Part shown: piece by piece, positions 32,389 to 40,296 of the stretch | Numbering within the stretch: position 1 is the stretch's first letter | How the letters are laid out: each line of letters starts with the position of its first letter | Origin: Pleomorphomonas koreensis DSM 23070 | Lineage (GTDB): Bacteria > Pseudomonadota > Alphaproteobacteria > Rhizobiales > Pleomorphomonadaceae | Reading direction: 5' to 3' | NCBI RefSeq assembly: GCF_000425185.1 | Contig: NZ_AULH01000006.1 | Span: 248,001-312,000, forward strand | Length of the DNA: 64,000 nucleotides | Notes under the pieces: generated by a model | The model's input: only the letters and a program-made list of their open reading frames with translations | The model's database searches: none | What the model was told of the DNA's origin: nothing | Position numbers and translations under genes: made by a program

Positions 32389-33750
32389 CTAGAATCCTCG
32401 CACGCGCGGCTCGCTGAGGCCGAGCAGCAGCGCCGTCACCGCCCAGACCAGCGCGTCGAGCCGGTCGGGCGAGCGACCGCCGGAGAGGCCATCGAGGCCG
32501 AAGTCGCACATCTCGTCCTCCAGTTCGCGAAAGAAGCCGGCGTGCCGCACCCGGCCGCGCGCATAGAGCGCTGCCACCGGCTCGGCTCGTACCCATTTGC
32601 CGCGCGTTGCCCGCACCATCTGCACCGGGATCGCCGGATCGACCTGAGCGATCACCGAGGCGACCATGTCGCCGCCCTGGTTGACTTCGGCTACCAGCCG
32701 GTCGGCCTGCTCGGCGTGATAGAGTGCCACCGCCCGGCTGGCCCAGATCTCGGGCCGGGCGCCGCCCAGACTGGCGTCGGCCAGCACGATCGCCCTGCCC
32801 TCGCCGTCGAGGCCGGCGGCGACAATGCCGCAGGCGTCCGAGGTCCGGTTCGACGTCGCCGGCGGATCGACCGCCACGACGATACGGCTCATGGTCGGCC
32901 GGCCAGTGATGCGGATCGCCTCGATCTCGGCGCGCGACCACAGGGCGTCGGCGCGGTCCTCGACCATCTCGCCGTCGAGTTCCTGCCGGCCGAGCGCCGT
33001 TCCTTCGTAGCGACCGACCACCGACGTCAGGAAGCCCTCGGCGAGAAATCCAGCATTGTCGGCGGTGCGGGCGTGCGTCACCTTCGTGCCGGGCGCCTTC
33101 AACAGTCGCCGCATCAGCGGCACGGCGCGCGGCGTCGTCGTCACCACCTGGCGCGGCCGGGCACCGAGCCGCAACCCGAATTGCAGCATGTCGAAGGTGG
33201 CGTCGGCGTGGCGCCACTTGCCCACCTCGTCGGCCCAGGCGGCGTCGAACTGCGGCCCACGCAGCGCCTCGGGGTCTTCCGAGGAGAAGGCCTGCGCCAC
33301 GGCACCGTTCGGCCAGACGAGGCGACGCAGCGACGGCGACCATGTCGGCTGCTCGCCGGGCGGATGAACGGCCATCAGGCCGGAGACGCCCTCGATCATC
33401 ACGTCGCGCACGTCCTGAAGCGTCTCGCCGACCAGGGCGATGCGGCCGGCGCGAGGTCCGCCGGCGTGCGGCTCGCCGCGTACCACCGCCCGCACCCATT
33501 CGGCGCCAGTGCGCGTCTTGCCGGCGCCGCGCCCGCCCATCACCAGCCACACCGTCCAGTCGCCGTCGGGCGGTAACTGGTCAGCGCGGGCGAAAAGCGG
33601 CCAGCAGGTGGCGAGCCAGACCCTGGCCTCGTCACCCAGCCTCGCGAGCAACCCCCGCCGCTCGTCCTTCGACAAGCGCTTCCAGAGCGTCGAGAATTTG
33701 CTGAGGAACGGATCCAGAGCGGGCGGCGGCGTCGGGTCTGGTGCGTTCAC
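32389..33750 (-). CDS. GTA large terminase (g2)
   Basis: A 453-residue terminase large subunit, RcGTA g2. ATPase domain: Walker A GGRGAGKT at residues 72-79 and Walker B-like FDAAWADEVGKW. Nuclease domain: VVAVDPPATS and VAEVNQGGDMVASVI. It packages host DNA into GTA heads. It starts 119 bp inside the end of g1, as in other GTA clusters. It is convergent with the WYL regulator. Confidence 0.96.
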   Translation of the reverse strand: MNAPDPTPPPALDPFLSKFSTLWKRLSKDERRGLLARLGDEARVWLATCWPLFARADQLPPDGDWTVWLVMGGRGAGKTRTGAEWVRAVVRGEPHAGGPRAGRIALVGETLQDVRDVMIEGVSGLMAVHPPGEQPTWSPSLRRLVWPNGAVAQAFSSEDPEALRGPQFDAAWADEVGKWRHADATFDMLQFGLRLGARPRQVVTTTPRAVPLMRRLLKAPGTKVTHARTADNAGFLAEGFLTSVVGRYEGTALGRQELDGEMVEDRADALWSRAEIEAIRITGRPTMSRIVVAVDPPATSNRTSDACGIVAAGLDGEGRAIVLADASLGGARPEIWASRAVALYHAEQADRLVAEVNQGGDMVASVIAQVDPAIPVQMVRATRGKWVRAEPVAALYARGRVRHAGFFRELEDEMCDFGLDGLSGGRSPDRLDALVWAVTALLLGLSEPRVRGF

Positions 33751-33955
33751 GCGGGCTCTCTTCGAGTTCGGACAGCCTGGCGCAGGCGGTTGCCAATGCC
33801 GTCAGCTGTTTGATGTCGCGTTCGTCGGTTTCGTACCCGTCTGCCTTTACCCTCGCCTCAAGCTGGCGCGTCATGATGCCGGCCGTGCGGATCAGCGACC
33901 GCGCCTGTCCGGCGACGCCTCTCGCCGCCGGCTTTCCCTTGATTGCCCTAGCCAT
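33632..33955 (-). CDS. GTA small terminase (g1)
   Basis: A 107-residue protein (MARAIKGKPAARGVAGQARS...) in the g1 position. RcGTA g1 acts as the small terminase with reduced DNA specificity. A helical middle (QARSLIRTAGIMTRQLEARV; LTALATACARLSELEE) suits the oligomerisation core, and the C-terminal helix (QQILDALEALVE) suits contact with the large terminase. GAGGGAGG lies 4 nt ahead of the ATG at 33955. A good sigma70-type promoter lies about 95-120 bp upstream. Confidence 0.85.
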   Translation of the reverse strand: MARAIKGKPAARGVAGQARSLIRTAGIMTRQLEARVKADGYETDERDIKQLTALATACARLSELEESPRERTRPDAAARSGSVPQQILDALEALVEGRAAGVAREAG

Positions 33956-34046
33956 GACGCCTCCCTCGGCGACATCAAGGATGCCGCCCAAACAAAAAGC
34001 GGCGCGCCCTTCGGCCCGCCGCCCACACGTTTCGGATCATGCCAAA

Positions 34047-34075
34047 ACACTAGCGAACCAGCGTCACGCTGTCAA
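34047..34075 (-). promoter_or_regulatory. Likely GTA g1-g2 promoter with internal palindrome
   Basis: On the minus strand a perfect -35 TTGACA (34075-34070) is followed by a 17-bp spacer and TAGTGT as -10 (34052-34047). The spacer region carries the 13-bp palindrome CAGCGT-C-ACGCTG (34059-34071), placed where a repressor would block RNA polymerase. The first gene downstream is g1 at 33955. The promoter assignment is by eye. Confidence 0.6.
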
Positions 34076-34131
34076 GTGTGTTTCTCATCATCACTTATCC
34101 CCGATTGCGATTGCCATCGTCTTTTCTGGCG

Positions 34132-34755
34132 TCAATAACCGGTGTAGCGGCCGGGCTTGTGGTTGACGGCCAGCACCATGTTGAGCACCACGGCACCGAG
34201 CACCGACAGCGCCACGTGTCGCCAGTCGAGCACAAGGAAGGAGGTCGCGAGGATCATCAGGTCGGTGGCGAGCTGGAACTTGCCGGCTCGCCAGCCCAGC
34301 TTCTCCTGAACGAAGGCCGCGAGGATGCCGATGCCGCCGAGGCTGGATTTGTGGCGGAACAGCATCAGCATGCCGACGCCGGTCAGCGCACCGCCGGTGA
34401 TCGCCGAGAACCATGGCGCGCTGTAGCCGATGGCGAAGGCGTCGTGCATGAAATAGCTCTCGATGGCGAGCAGCGCCACCGCCGCGAAGGTCTTCAGCGT
34501 GAACTCGGCGCCGAGCGTCACCCAGCCGAAGGCGTAGAACGGCAGGTTCAGCACGAAGATCACCGGGCCGATGCCGAAGTCCGTCGCGTAGTGGATCAGG
34601 AAGGCGATGCCGGCGGTGCCGCCGGTGCCGAGATGGGCGTCGCGGAAGAACTCGATGCCGACCGCCGCGAAGAAGGTACCCATGGCGATGGCCTGCGCGT
34701 CGTCCCAGGCGCCGTGCTTGCTGCCGTCGGCTTCCGGCGCTTCGCTCTCGATCAT
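34132..34755 (-). CDS. YitT-family membrane protein
   Basis: A 207-residue integral membrane protein with five to six hydrophobic segments and the YitT features GTGGTAGIAFLIHYATDFGIG, GPVIFVLNLPFYAFGW and FRHKSSLGGIGILAAFVQEKL. YitT proteins are of unknown function, possibly transporters. This one lacks the DUF2179 C-terminal domain. It lies just upstream of the GTA promoter, with its own upstream region carrying the 10-bp tandem repeat. Confidence 0.85.
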   Translation of the reverse strand: MIESEAPEADGSKHGAWDDAQAIAMGTFFAAVGIEFFRDAHLGTGGTAGIAFLIHYATDFGIGPVIFVLNLPFYAFGWVTLGAEFTLKTFAAVALLAIESYFMHDAFAIGYSAPWFSAITGGALTGVGMLMLFRHKSSLGGIGILAAFVQEKLGWRAGKFQLATDLMILATSFLVLDWRHVALSVLGAVVLNMVLAVNHKPGRYTGY

Positions 34756-34805
34756 CGGCAGTCCCCTCGTGCTGCGGCTATCGGACGTTCTCTGTCACGG
34801 CGGCC

Positions 34806-34885
34806 CATGATTCGTCATGACTCCGCCTGAACCCGCATGGACTCCCCTGACTCGTCCCGGCCCGGCATGACTCCTCATGAATCGC
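34806..34885. repeat. 10-bp-phased tandem repeat rich in GANTC
   Basis: Eight consecutive 10-bp units between yitT and ycgN: catgattcgt, catgactccg, cctgaacccg, catggactcc, cctgactcgt, cccggcccgg, catgactcct, catgaatcgc. Consensus is about CATGACTCSK. Six units carry GANTC (starts at 34809, 34819, 34840, 34849, 34869, 34879), so the sites fall on one helix face. It is in the upstream region of yitT. The period is not a multiple of 3, so it is not coding. Confidence 0.8.
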
Positions 34886-34898
34886 CGGCAAACGGCCG

Positions 34899-35405
34899 TC
34901 AGGCACGCTTGCGCCGCCTGCGGCCCATCAGGCCCGGCAGGCGGTTCGGCCAGCTGACGATGCGGTCCGGCCAGTCCTCCACCGGCCAATCCTGCTCGCG
35001 CACCGTCTTGCCGCGCACCGACACGCCGGCGCTGTGGACACTGTCCGGATCGCCGGAGACCAGCGGATGCCAGTCGTAGAGGTCGCGCCCCTCGGCGACG
35101 AGGCGATAGGCGCAGGTGTTCGGCAGCCAGGAGAGCGTGCGCACCTCGCGCGGCGTCAGGCGCACGCATTCGGGCACGATCGTCGAGCGGTTGGGATAGT
35201 CGCGGCAGCGGCAGCTATCGCCGTCGAGCAGCGAGCAGCCGATGTCGGTGTAGACGACGCGGCCGGTGTCCTCGTCCTCGAGCTTGTTGAGGCAGCAGCG
35301 GGCACAGCCGTCGCAGAGGCTCTCCCATTCCGCGTCGGTCATTTCCTCGAGGGTCTTCACGCGCCAGAAAGGCAGTTCGTGGTCTTTGCCGCTGTCATCC
35401 GCCAT
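34899..35405 (-). CDS. YcgN/UPF0260 cysteine-cluster protein
   Basis: A 168-residue protein with the UPF0260/YcgN pattern: [20 protein letters not shown], then [38 protein letters not shown] and [26 protein letters not shown]. The eight or so conserved Cys suggest metal or zinc/iron binding (CxxCxxC cluster family). Function unknown. It is divergent from PBP1A, a neighbour seen in other rhizobia. Extreme C-terminus is Arg-rich. Confidence 0.93.
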   Translation of the reverse strand: MADDSGKDHELPFWRVKTLEEMTDAEWESLCDGCARCCLNKLEDEDTGRVVYTDIGCSLLDGDSCRCRDYPNRSTIVPECVRLTPREVRTLSWLPNTCAYRLVAEGRDLYDWHPLVSGDPDSVHSAGVSVRGKTVREQDWPVEDWPDRIVSWPNRLPGLMGRRRRKRA

Positions 35406-35476
35406 GTTTATTCTCTGCGATCTGGTAACCGGGACCGGAAAAGGTTAGTTTTCGGCTTCCGAACATCCTTTAAGGC

Positions 35477-37720
35477 TTGGGCTGTACCGTGCCGGAATTC
35501 AAGGGCAATCCGCGCTGGCGCCTCTGGCTGCTCAGAATCGACGCCTTCGTCGATTCGGCCGCCTGGAACGCATCGCAGGGCTTTTCGCGCTTCTGGGGCA
35601 GCCTGGTCGACCATTCAAGCCTCATCCGCATGCGCGGCTGGAAGCGGGCGTTGTTCGAGCTGGCCTCCGAGGGCGCGACGCTCGGCGCTGCCGGCTCCAT
35701 CGTGCTGCTGCTGTTCGCCATTCCGGCCTTCAAGGCGACGGAGGGCGACTGGCGGGCGCGCGGCGACTATGCCGTCACCTTCGAGGACAAGACCGGCGCG
35801 GTGATCGGCCGGCGCGGCATGTTTCTCGACGACAGCGTGCCGATTTCCGCCATGCCGCCCTATCTCATCGAGGCGACGCTGGCCACCGAGGACCGGCGCT
35901 TCTACGACCATTTCGGCATCGACCCGCTCGGCACCGTCCGCGCCATCCTGTCGAACGCCAAGGCCGGCGGCGTCGTGCAGGGCGGCTCCACCATCACCCA
36001 GCAGCTGGCCAAGAACCTGTTCCTCAGCAACGAGCGCACCATCCAGCGCAAGATCAACGAGGCCTATCTCGCCCTCTGGCTGGAGGCGCAGCTCTCCAAG
36101 GACGAGATCCTGAAGCTCTATCTCGACCGCGCCTACATGGGCGGCGGCACGCACGGCGTGGCAGCGGCTTCGGAATTCTATTTCGGCAAGTCGGTCAAGA
36201 GCCTGACCTTGGCCGAGGCGGCTATGCTGTCCGGCCTCTACAAGGCGCCGACCAAATATTCGCCCAACAACAACATCGCCGCCGCCCGCGCCCGCGCCAA
36301 CCAGGTGCTGTCCAACCTGGTCGAGGCCGGCTTCATGACCGAGGCGCAGGTGGCCTCCGCCCGCCGCAATCCGGCGACGCCGGTGCCGTCGGCGACCGGC
36401 AACGCGCCCGACTGGTTCCTCGACTGGGCCTTCGAGGAGGTGAAGCGCATCGCCCCGCCCGGCGACCGCACCATCACCGTACGCACCACGCTCGATCCGA
36501 TGATCCAGAAGACGGCCGACGACGCCATCGCCGACAGCCTGCGGCAGTATGGCCAGCAATACAGGGTGAAGCAGGCGGCGACGGTCGTGCAGAGCCTCGA
36601 CGGCGCCGTCCGCGCCATGGTCGGCGGCAGCGATTACGGGGAGAGCCTGTTCAACCGCGCCGTCTACGCGCTGCGCCAGCCCGGCTCGTCCTTCAAGCCC
36701 TTCGTCTACGCCACCGCCTTCATGAACGGCTACGCGCCCGACGACATGATCTCCGACGCGCCCATCACCATCGGCAACTGGAGTCCGCGCAACTACGGCC
36801 GTTCCTATGCCGGCCGCATCTCGCTCCGCACCGCCATCGCCAAGTCGATCAACACCGTGCCGGTGCGGCTCGCCGAGAGCTTCGGCCGCGGCAAGATCGT
36901 CGAGACGGCGCACAAGCTCGGCATCCGCACCGAACTGAAGATCACCCGCGCCCTGCCGCTCGGCGTCGCCGAGGTCACTCCTCTCGACATGGCTGGAGCC
37001 TATTCGGCCTTTGCCACCGGCGGCGTCAAGGCGACGCCCTATGCCGTCGAATGGACCAAGACCCGTGCCGGCGTCGTCACCTACGACCGGGCGCGCGACG
37101 AGCCGCCGCCCGAACAGGTGCTGCCGGAGGAGATCGCCTACGAGATGAACAGCGTGCTGTCGACGGTGGTGAACGCCGGCACCGGCGGCAAGGCCAAGTT
37201 CCCCGGCCAGATGCAGGCCGGCAAGACCGGCACCACCCAGGCCTATCGCGACGCCTGGTTCGTCGGCTTCACCGGCTGGTACGCCGCCTCCGTCTGGTTC
37301 GGCAACGACGACTACACCTCCACCGCCAACATGACCGGCGGCAGTCTGCCGGCCATCGCCTGGCACGCCATCATGGAGCCGATCCACGCCGGCCTCGGCT
37401 TCAAGCCGATTCCGGGCGTGCCGGTGCCGGCCGATCTCGTCGCCTCGGTGGCCAAGCCGGCGGCGGTCGCCGCCGCGCCGTACGACGATGCCGTCCCGCA
37501 GCAATCGCTGACGCCGGCCGCGGTTTCGGTGATCCGCGAGGTCGGCGCCACCATGCGGGCCCGCGCGCCGGAAGCCAAGCCAGGGGAAGCCGCCCTGCTG
37601 CCGGCGCCGAACGTCGAGCCGCCGCTCGCCCTCGCCACGCCGCCGGCCGCCGGCCAGTCGAGCGTCCTTCTCAACGGCCTGTCATTGCTCGGGAATGCCG
37701 AGGCGGGGGCCGTCCGTTGA
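35477..37720 (+). CDS. Class A penicillin-binding protein (PBP1A type)
   Basis: Bifunctional peptidoglycan synthase of about 747 residues. A cytoplasmic N-terminus is followed by a membrane anchor (AAGSIVLLLFAIPAF), a GT51 glycosyltransferase domain with catalytic Glu in LATEDRRFYDHFGIDPLG and the QGGSTITQQLAKNLFLS motif, and a transpeptidase domain with catalytic Ser in PGSSFKPFVY, SIN-type motif AKSINTVP and KTGTT. The C-terminus is Pro/Ala-rich. The start is uncertain: a TTG at 35477 follows AAGGC too closely, and a GTG at 35489 is an alternative. The stop overlaps the next gene (TTGA). Confidence 0.93.
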   Translation: MGCTVPEFKGNPRWRLWLLRIDAFVDSAAWNASQGFSRFWGSLVDHSSLIRMRGWKRALFELASEGATLGAAGSIVLLLFAIPAFKATEGDWRARGDYAVTFEDKTGAVIGRRGMFLDDSVPISAMPPYLIEATLATEDRRFYDHFGIDPLGTVRAILSNAKAGGVVQGGSTITQQLAKNLFLSNERTIQRKINEAYLALWLEAQLSKDEILKLYLDRAYMGGGTHGVAAASEFYFGKSVKSLTLAEAAMLSGLYKAPTKYSPNNNIAAARARANQVLSNLVEAGFMTEAQVASARRNPATPVPSATGNAPDWFLDWAFEEVKRIAPPGDRTITVRTTLDPMIQKTADDAIADSLRQYGQQYRVKQAATVVQSLDGAVRAMVGGSDYGESLFNRAVYALRQPGSSFKPFVYATAFMNGYAPDDMISDAPITIGNWSPRNYGRSYAGRISLRTAIAKSINTVPVRLAESFGRGKIVETAHKLGIRTELKITRALPLGVAEVTPLDMAGAYSAFATGGVKATPYAVEWTKTRAGVVTYDRARDEPPPEQVLPEEIAYEMNSVLSTVVNAGTGGKAKFPGQMQAGKTGTTQAYRDAWFVGFTGWYAASVWFGNDDYTSTANMTGGSLPAIAWHAIMEPIHAGLGFKPIPGVPVPADLVASVAKPAAVAAAPYDDAVPQQSLTPAAVSVIREVGATMRARAPEAKPGEAALLPAPNVEPPLALATPPAAGQSSVLLNGLSLLGNAEAGAVR

Positions 37721-38316
37721 ACCGGTTGCCGCCCGTGCTCGCCTCCCTTCGCCTGATCGTGGTGGTCGTCGCCGGCGTCCTCCTCGGCCTCGTTTCGGCC
37801 TGGTGGGCGATCGGCAATCTCCGCTTCGAGAGCGCCCGCGGCATCGGCCAATGGTCGATGGTCGACGACCGTTCCAAGGGCAACCCCTATGAGGCGGCGC
37901 GCGCCGCCCGGCGCGGCGGCGGCGGGCTCGGCCCGAGCGAAGGCATCGAGCTGGTCACCGAGGTCGATGCCGGCAACCGGCCGCTCCGGGCCGATTGCGC
38001 CTACACGATCGCCGGGCCGATGCCGCAAGGCGTTCTGTGGACGCTCACCGTTTCCGACCGCGACGGCCGCCTTCCCGTCAATCCGGCGGGCCGCTTCGGC
38101 TTCACTTCGCTCGACGCCATGACATTCGGCCCGGCGCGGGAAGTGCGCATCTCGCTTGGCCGCGACGTCCGGCCCGGCGACTTCGTGGCGACCACAGGTC
38201 TTGCCAGCCTCCGCCTGACGCTGCGCCTCTATTCGCCCACCGTCGCGACGCGCGCGCCGGGCCGCGAGCAGTTGCCGTCGGTGACGCCGCTCGGCTGCGA
38301 GGAGGAGGCAGGATGA
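37717..38316 (+). CDS. DUF1214 domain membrane-anchored protein
   Basis: A 199-residue protein with an N-terminal membrane helix (RLIVVVVAGVLLGLVSAWWAI) and a DUF1214 domain (NPYEAARAARRGG; DCAYTIAGPMPQGVLWTLTVSD; DFVATTGLASLRLTLRLYSP). The start is a TTG overlapping the PBP stop, and the stop overlaps the next gene start as ATGA, so the three genes form one operon. DUF1214 usually goes with DUF1254, and the function is unknown. Its constant pairing with a PBP suggests an envelope role. Confidence 0.82.
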   Translation: MNRLPPVLASLRLIVVVVAGVLLGLVSAWWAIGNLRFESARGIGQWSMVDDRSKGNPYEAARAARRGGGGLGPSEGIELVTEVDAGNRPLRADCAYTIAGPMPQGVLWTLTVSDRDGRLPVNPAGRFGFTSLDAMTFGPAREVRISLGRDVRPGDFVATTGLASLRLTLRLYSPTVATRAPGREQLPSVTPLGCEEEAG

Positions 38317-38852
38317 TGATCGACACCGGCCTTCGCTGGTTTGTGGCCGTCCTCTTCATCGCCGGGCTCACCCACATCGCCACGGTGCTGCTGGTTCCGG
38401 GCCACTCCCGCGACCAGGCTTTTACCGGCATCGATCTGGCCGAGGCGGCCACCCGGCTGGTGCGCGTCGACGGCCGCAACACCGTCGCCGATCTCGATCC
38501 GGCCTTCCTCAACGCCGTCTGCCGTTTCGACGGCGACACCGGGCCGATGCGGCTCAGCGGCGCCATGCCGGCCACCTACTGGTCGATCGCCGCCTTGTCC
38601 GAGGACGGCCGGATTCTCTCGACTCTGTCGCGCGAGGATCTGCGCGGCACCGACATCGACCTGCTCGTCGGCCGGACGGCCGCCCTCGACGCCGCCCGCC
38701 AGTCGGCCGGAATCGGAGACATCGAGACCATGGCGCTGCCGGTCGACAGCGGCTTCCTGCTGGTGCGGCTGTTTGCCGGCGATCTCGATGATCGCGGCCG
38801 CGCCGAGGAGTCTTTCGAGGGGCTCGACTGCCGGCCGGCGAGCGACGACTGA
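38313..38852 (+). CDS. DUF1254-like membrane-anchored protein
   Basis: A 179-residue protein with an N-terminal membrane helix (WFVAVLFIAGLTHIATVLLV) and a periplasmic domain (TRLVRVDGRNTVADLDPAFLNAVCRFD; PATYWSIAALSEDGRILST). The partner position after the DUF1214 gene supports DUF1254, but the match is not verified. GAGGAGG precedes the start, and it overlaps the DUF1214 stop by 4 bp. It converges on the next gene with a 9-bp gap. Confidence 0.78.
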   Translation: MMIDTGLRWFVAVLFIAGLTHIATVLLVPGHSRDQAFTGIDLAEAATRLVRVDGRNTVADLDPAFLNAVCRFDGDTGPMRLSGAMPATYWSIAALSEDGRILSTLSREDLRGTDIDLLVGRTAALDAARQSAGIGDIETMALPVDSGFLLVRLFAGDLDDRGRAEESFEGLDCRPASDD

Positions 38853-38861
38853 CTATCGACC

Positions 38862-39815
38862 TTATTTCTGCGGCACCGGCTCGTCGAAGGGATCGGGCGG
38901 GTTCATCAGCCTCGAGTGTCGCGCCGGACCGCTCGGCATTGCCGTGCGCATGGCCGGTGCCCCGAAGCACCGTACCCCGAGAAGGCCGGCAAGCGCCCGC
39001 TCGGCGGCGACAAGCTGGCCGGACGGCGCCTCTACCTCCAGATGGTCGATGGCGTAGCGATAGGAAGCGCCCCGGTAGCCGAGCGCCTGCCACACCCAGG
39101 AGATGGTCTCCTCGTTCTCCCATACCCGCGCCTCGGCGCCTTGATGCAGGCTGGCCTCGACGAGGCCCTGCCGCCTCAGCGCGCCCAGGCGCTCGACGTC
39201 GGCCCGCCGCACCCGCGCAGCCACTGCGCAGAACGGCGGCACCAGCGCCGTATCGGCGCGGGCGTCGTCGGTGACGCGGGTCCACAGCGTTTCCGTCGAG
39301 CGGCGGCCGTCGGAGAGCAGGTAGCGATGATAGCGGCTGCGATCGTAGGCCGGCGCGATCAGCGGCAGGGCGATCTCCGGGAACATCGCCGCCGTCTCCG
39401 GCGACATGGCGCCGTCGCCCTTCAGAATCGGCAGGATTCGCGTCCGCTCGCCTTCCACCAGCGTGTCGAGCCACCAGTCGCGGGCATGCGGGGCGCGCAC
39501 GAAGGCCCAGGCGCGGTTGCGCAACTCGATCTCATCGTCGGTCAGCGGGAAGGCCGATACCGGCTCCTTCCGTGCCTGGGAGGCGATGAGGTCGCCGGCC
39601 ACCGGCAGCAGCGTGTCGTGCAGATAGGAGGGTGCGGCCCGCCCGAAATCGCCGGTCGGGCGTCCGCAGGCGGCAACGGCCACCAGGACAACCGCCAGCA
39701 CGCCGCCGGCCGTCAAGGCGCGCGCCGGTCTCCCGGGAATAGAGGCGGAAAAGGGGGAATCCGGAGCAGCGGCCCGCTTCGGCTTGTTCGGCTGTTGCTT
39801 GCTGCGCGCGGCCAC
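38862..39815 (-). CDS. Conserved-looking lipoprotein-type protein of unknown function
   Basis: A 317-residue protein. A basic N-terminal tail of about 30 residues is followed by a hydrophobic segment with a lipobox-like end (GGVLAVVLVAVAACGRP), then a soluble helical domain rich in Arg, Glu and Trp. Notable segments are LRNRAWAFVRAPHARDWWLD, WTRVTDDARADTALVPPFC and WENEETISWVWQALGYRGASYRYAIDHLEVE. No family is recognised. The long basic leader before the lipobox is unusual; a membrane anchor without lipidation is equally possible. It is probably in the periplasm. Confidence 0.75.
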   Translation of the reverse strand: MAARSKQQPNKPKRAAAPDSPFSASIPGRPARALTAGGVLAVVLVAVAACGRPTGDFGRAAPSYLHDTLLPVAGDLIASQARKEPVSAFPLTDDEIELRNRAWAFVRAPHARDWWLDTLVEGERTRILPILKGDGAMSPETAAMFPEIALPLIAPAYDRSRYHRYLLSDGRRSTETLWTRVTDDARADTALVPPFCAVAARVRRADVERLGALRRQGLVEASLHQGAEARVWENEETISWVWQALGYRGASYRYAIDHLEVEAPSGQLVAAERALAGLLGVRCFGAPAMRTAMPSGPARHSRLMNPPDPFDEPVPQK

Positions 39816-39895
39816 GCTGCGTCTCCGGTCGGTTTCTCCGGAGTCTTCCGGATTCGCACGCCCGGCGCAAGCCCGCCGCTGGCCGCTCCGGCGGT

Positions 39896-40090
39896 CTACT
39901 TCACGCCGGCGCCGGTCGGACGCGGCGTCATGCCGGGCTTCCTCGCCAGCCGCTTCGGCGGCCGGGGCGGGATGCTTGCTTCCCGGCCTTCGACACCACG
40001 GCCGGGTAGTATGGTCACTTCGCAGAACTCGCCTGTCGATTTCCTGCGCACGCGCAGCAATGGCAGACCGAACGCAATCACCTCACCCAC
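39896..40090 (-). CDS. Small basic protein, GTG start
   Basis: A 64-residue ORF beginning MGEVIAFGLPLLRVRRKSTG, with a Pro/Arg/Lys-rich tail. A perfect Shine-Dalgarno AGGAGG lies 5 nt ahead of the GTG, which is the main reason to call it. Small proteins opening with MGEVI are common in rhizobia, and their role is unknown. It lies between the lipoprotein-type gene and the DUF2336 gene. Confidence 0.55.
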   Translation of the reverse strand: MGEVIAFGLPLLRVRRKSTGEFCEVTILPGRGVEGREASIPPRPPKRLARKPGMTPRPTGAGVK

Positions 40091-40192
40091 GGCGCCCTCC
40101 TGGGCCGAACCGGTTCGGGGCGACCAAGATACATCGACGATTGTCGCATTCGCGCGCTTTCGCCCCGTAAATCCATCATTCCGTCTTCAGAG

Positions 40193-40207
40193 TTAACAAA
40201 TGGTTTA
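40193..40207. promoter_or_regulatory. CtrA-box-like sequence upstream of the DUF2336 gene
   Basis: TTAACAAATGGTTTA fits TTAA-N7-TTAA, the CtrA full site, with one mismatch in the second half. It lies 90 bp ahead of the DUF2336 gene at 40297, a suitable promoter distance. Single short sites can occur by chance, though AT-rich matches are rarer in this GC-rich DNA. Confidence 0.35.
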
Positions 40208-40296
40208 CGATTTCGACCGCATTCTCGGCCTGTTCGCCCGTCGCTCGTTTTTGCCGGAATCGGGGGCGATACACTCGTTTTCGGGATGGCTGTGAA

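Noticed and set aside
17380-33955. Cluster as an ordinary active prophage
   Set aside because: No integrase, replication, repressor or lysis genes or attachment sites are seen, and the gene order and sizes match the R. capsulatus GTA cluster.
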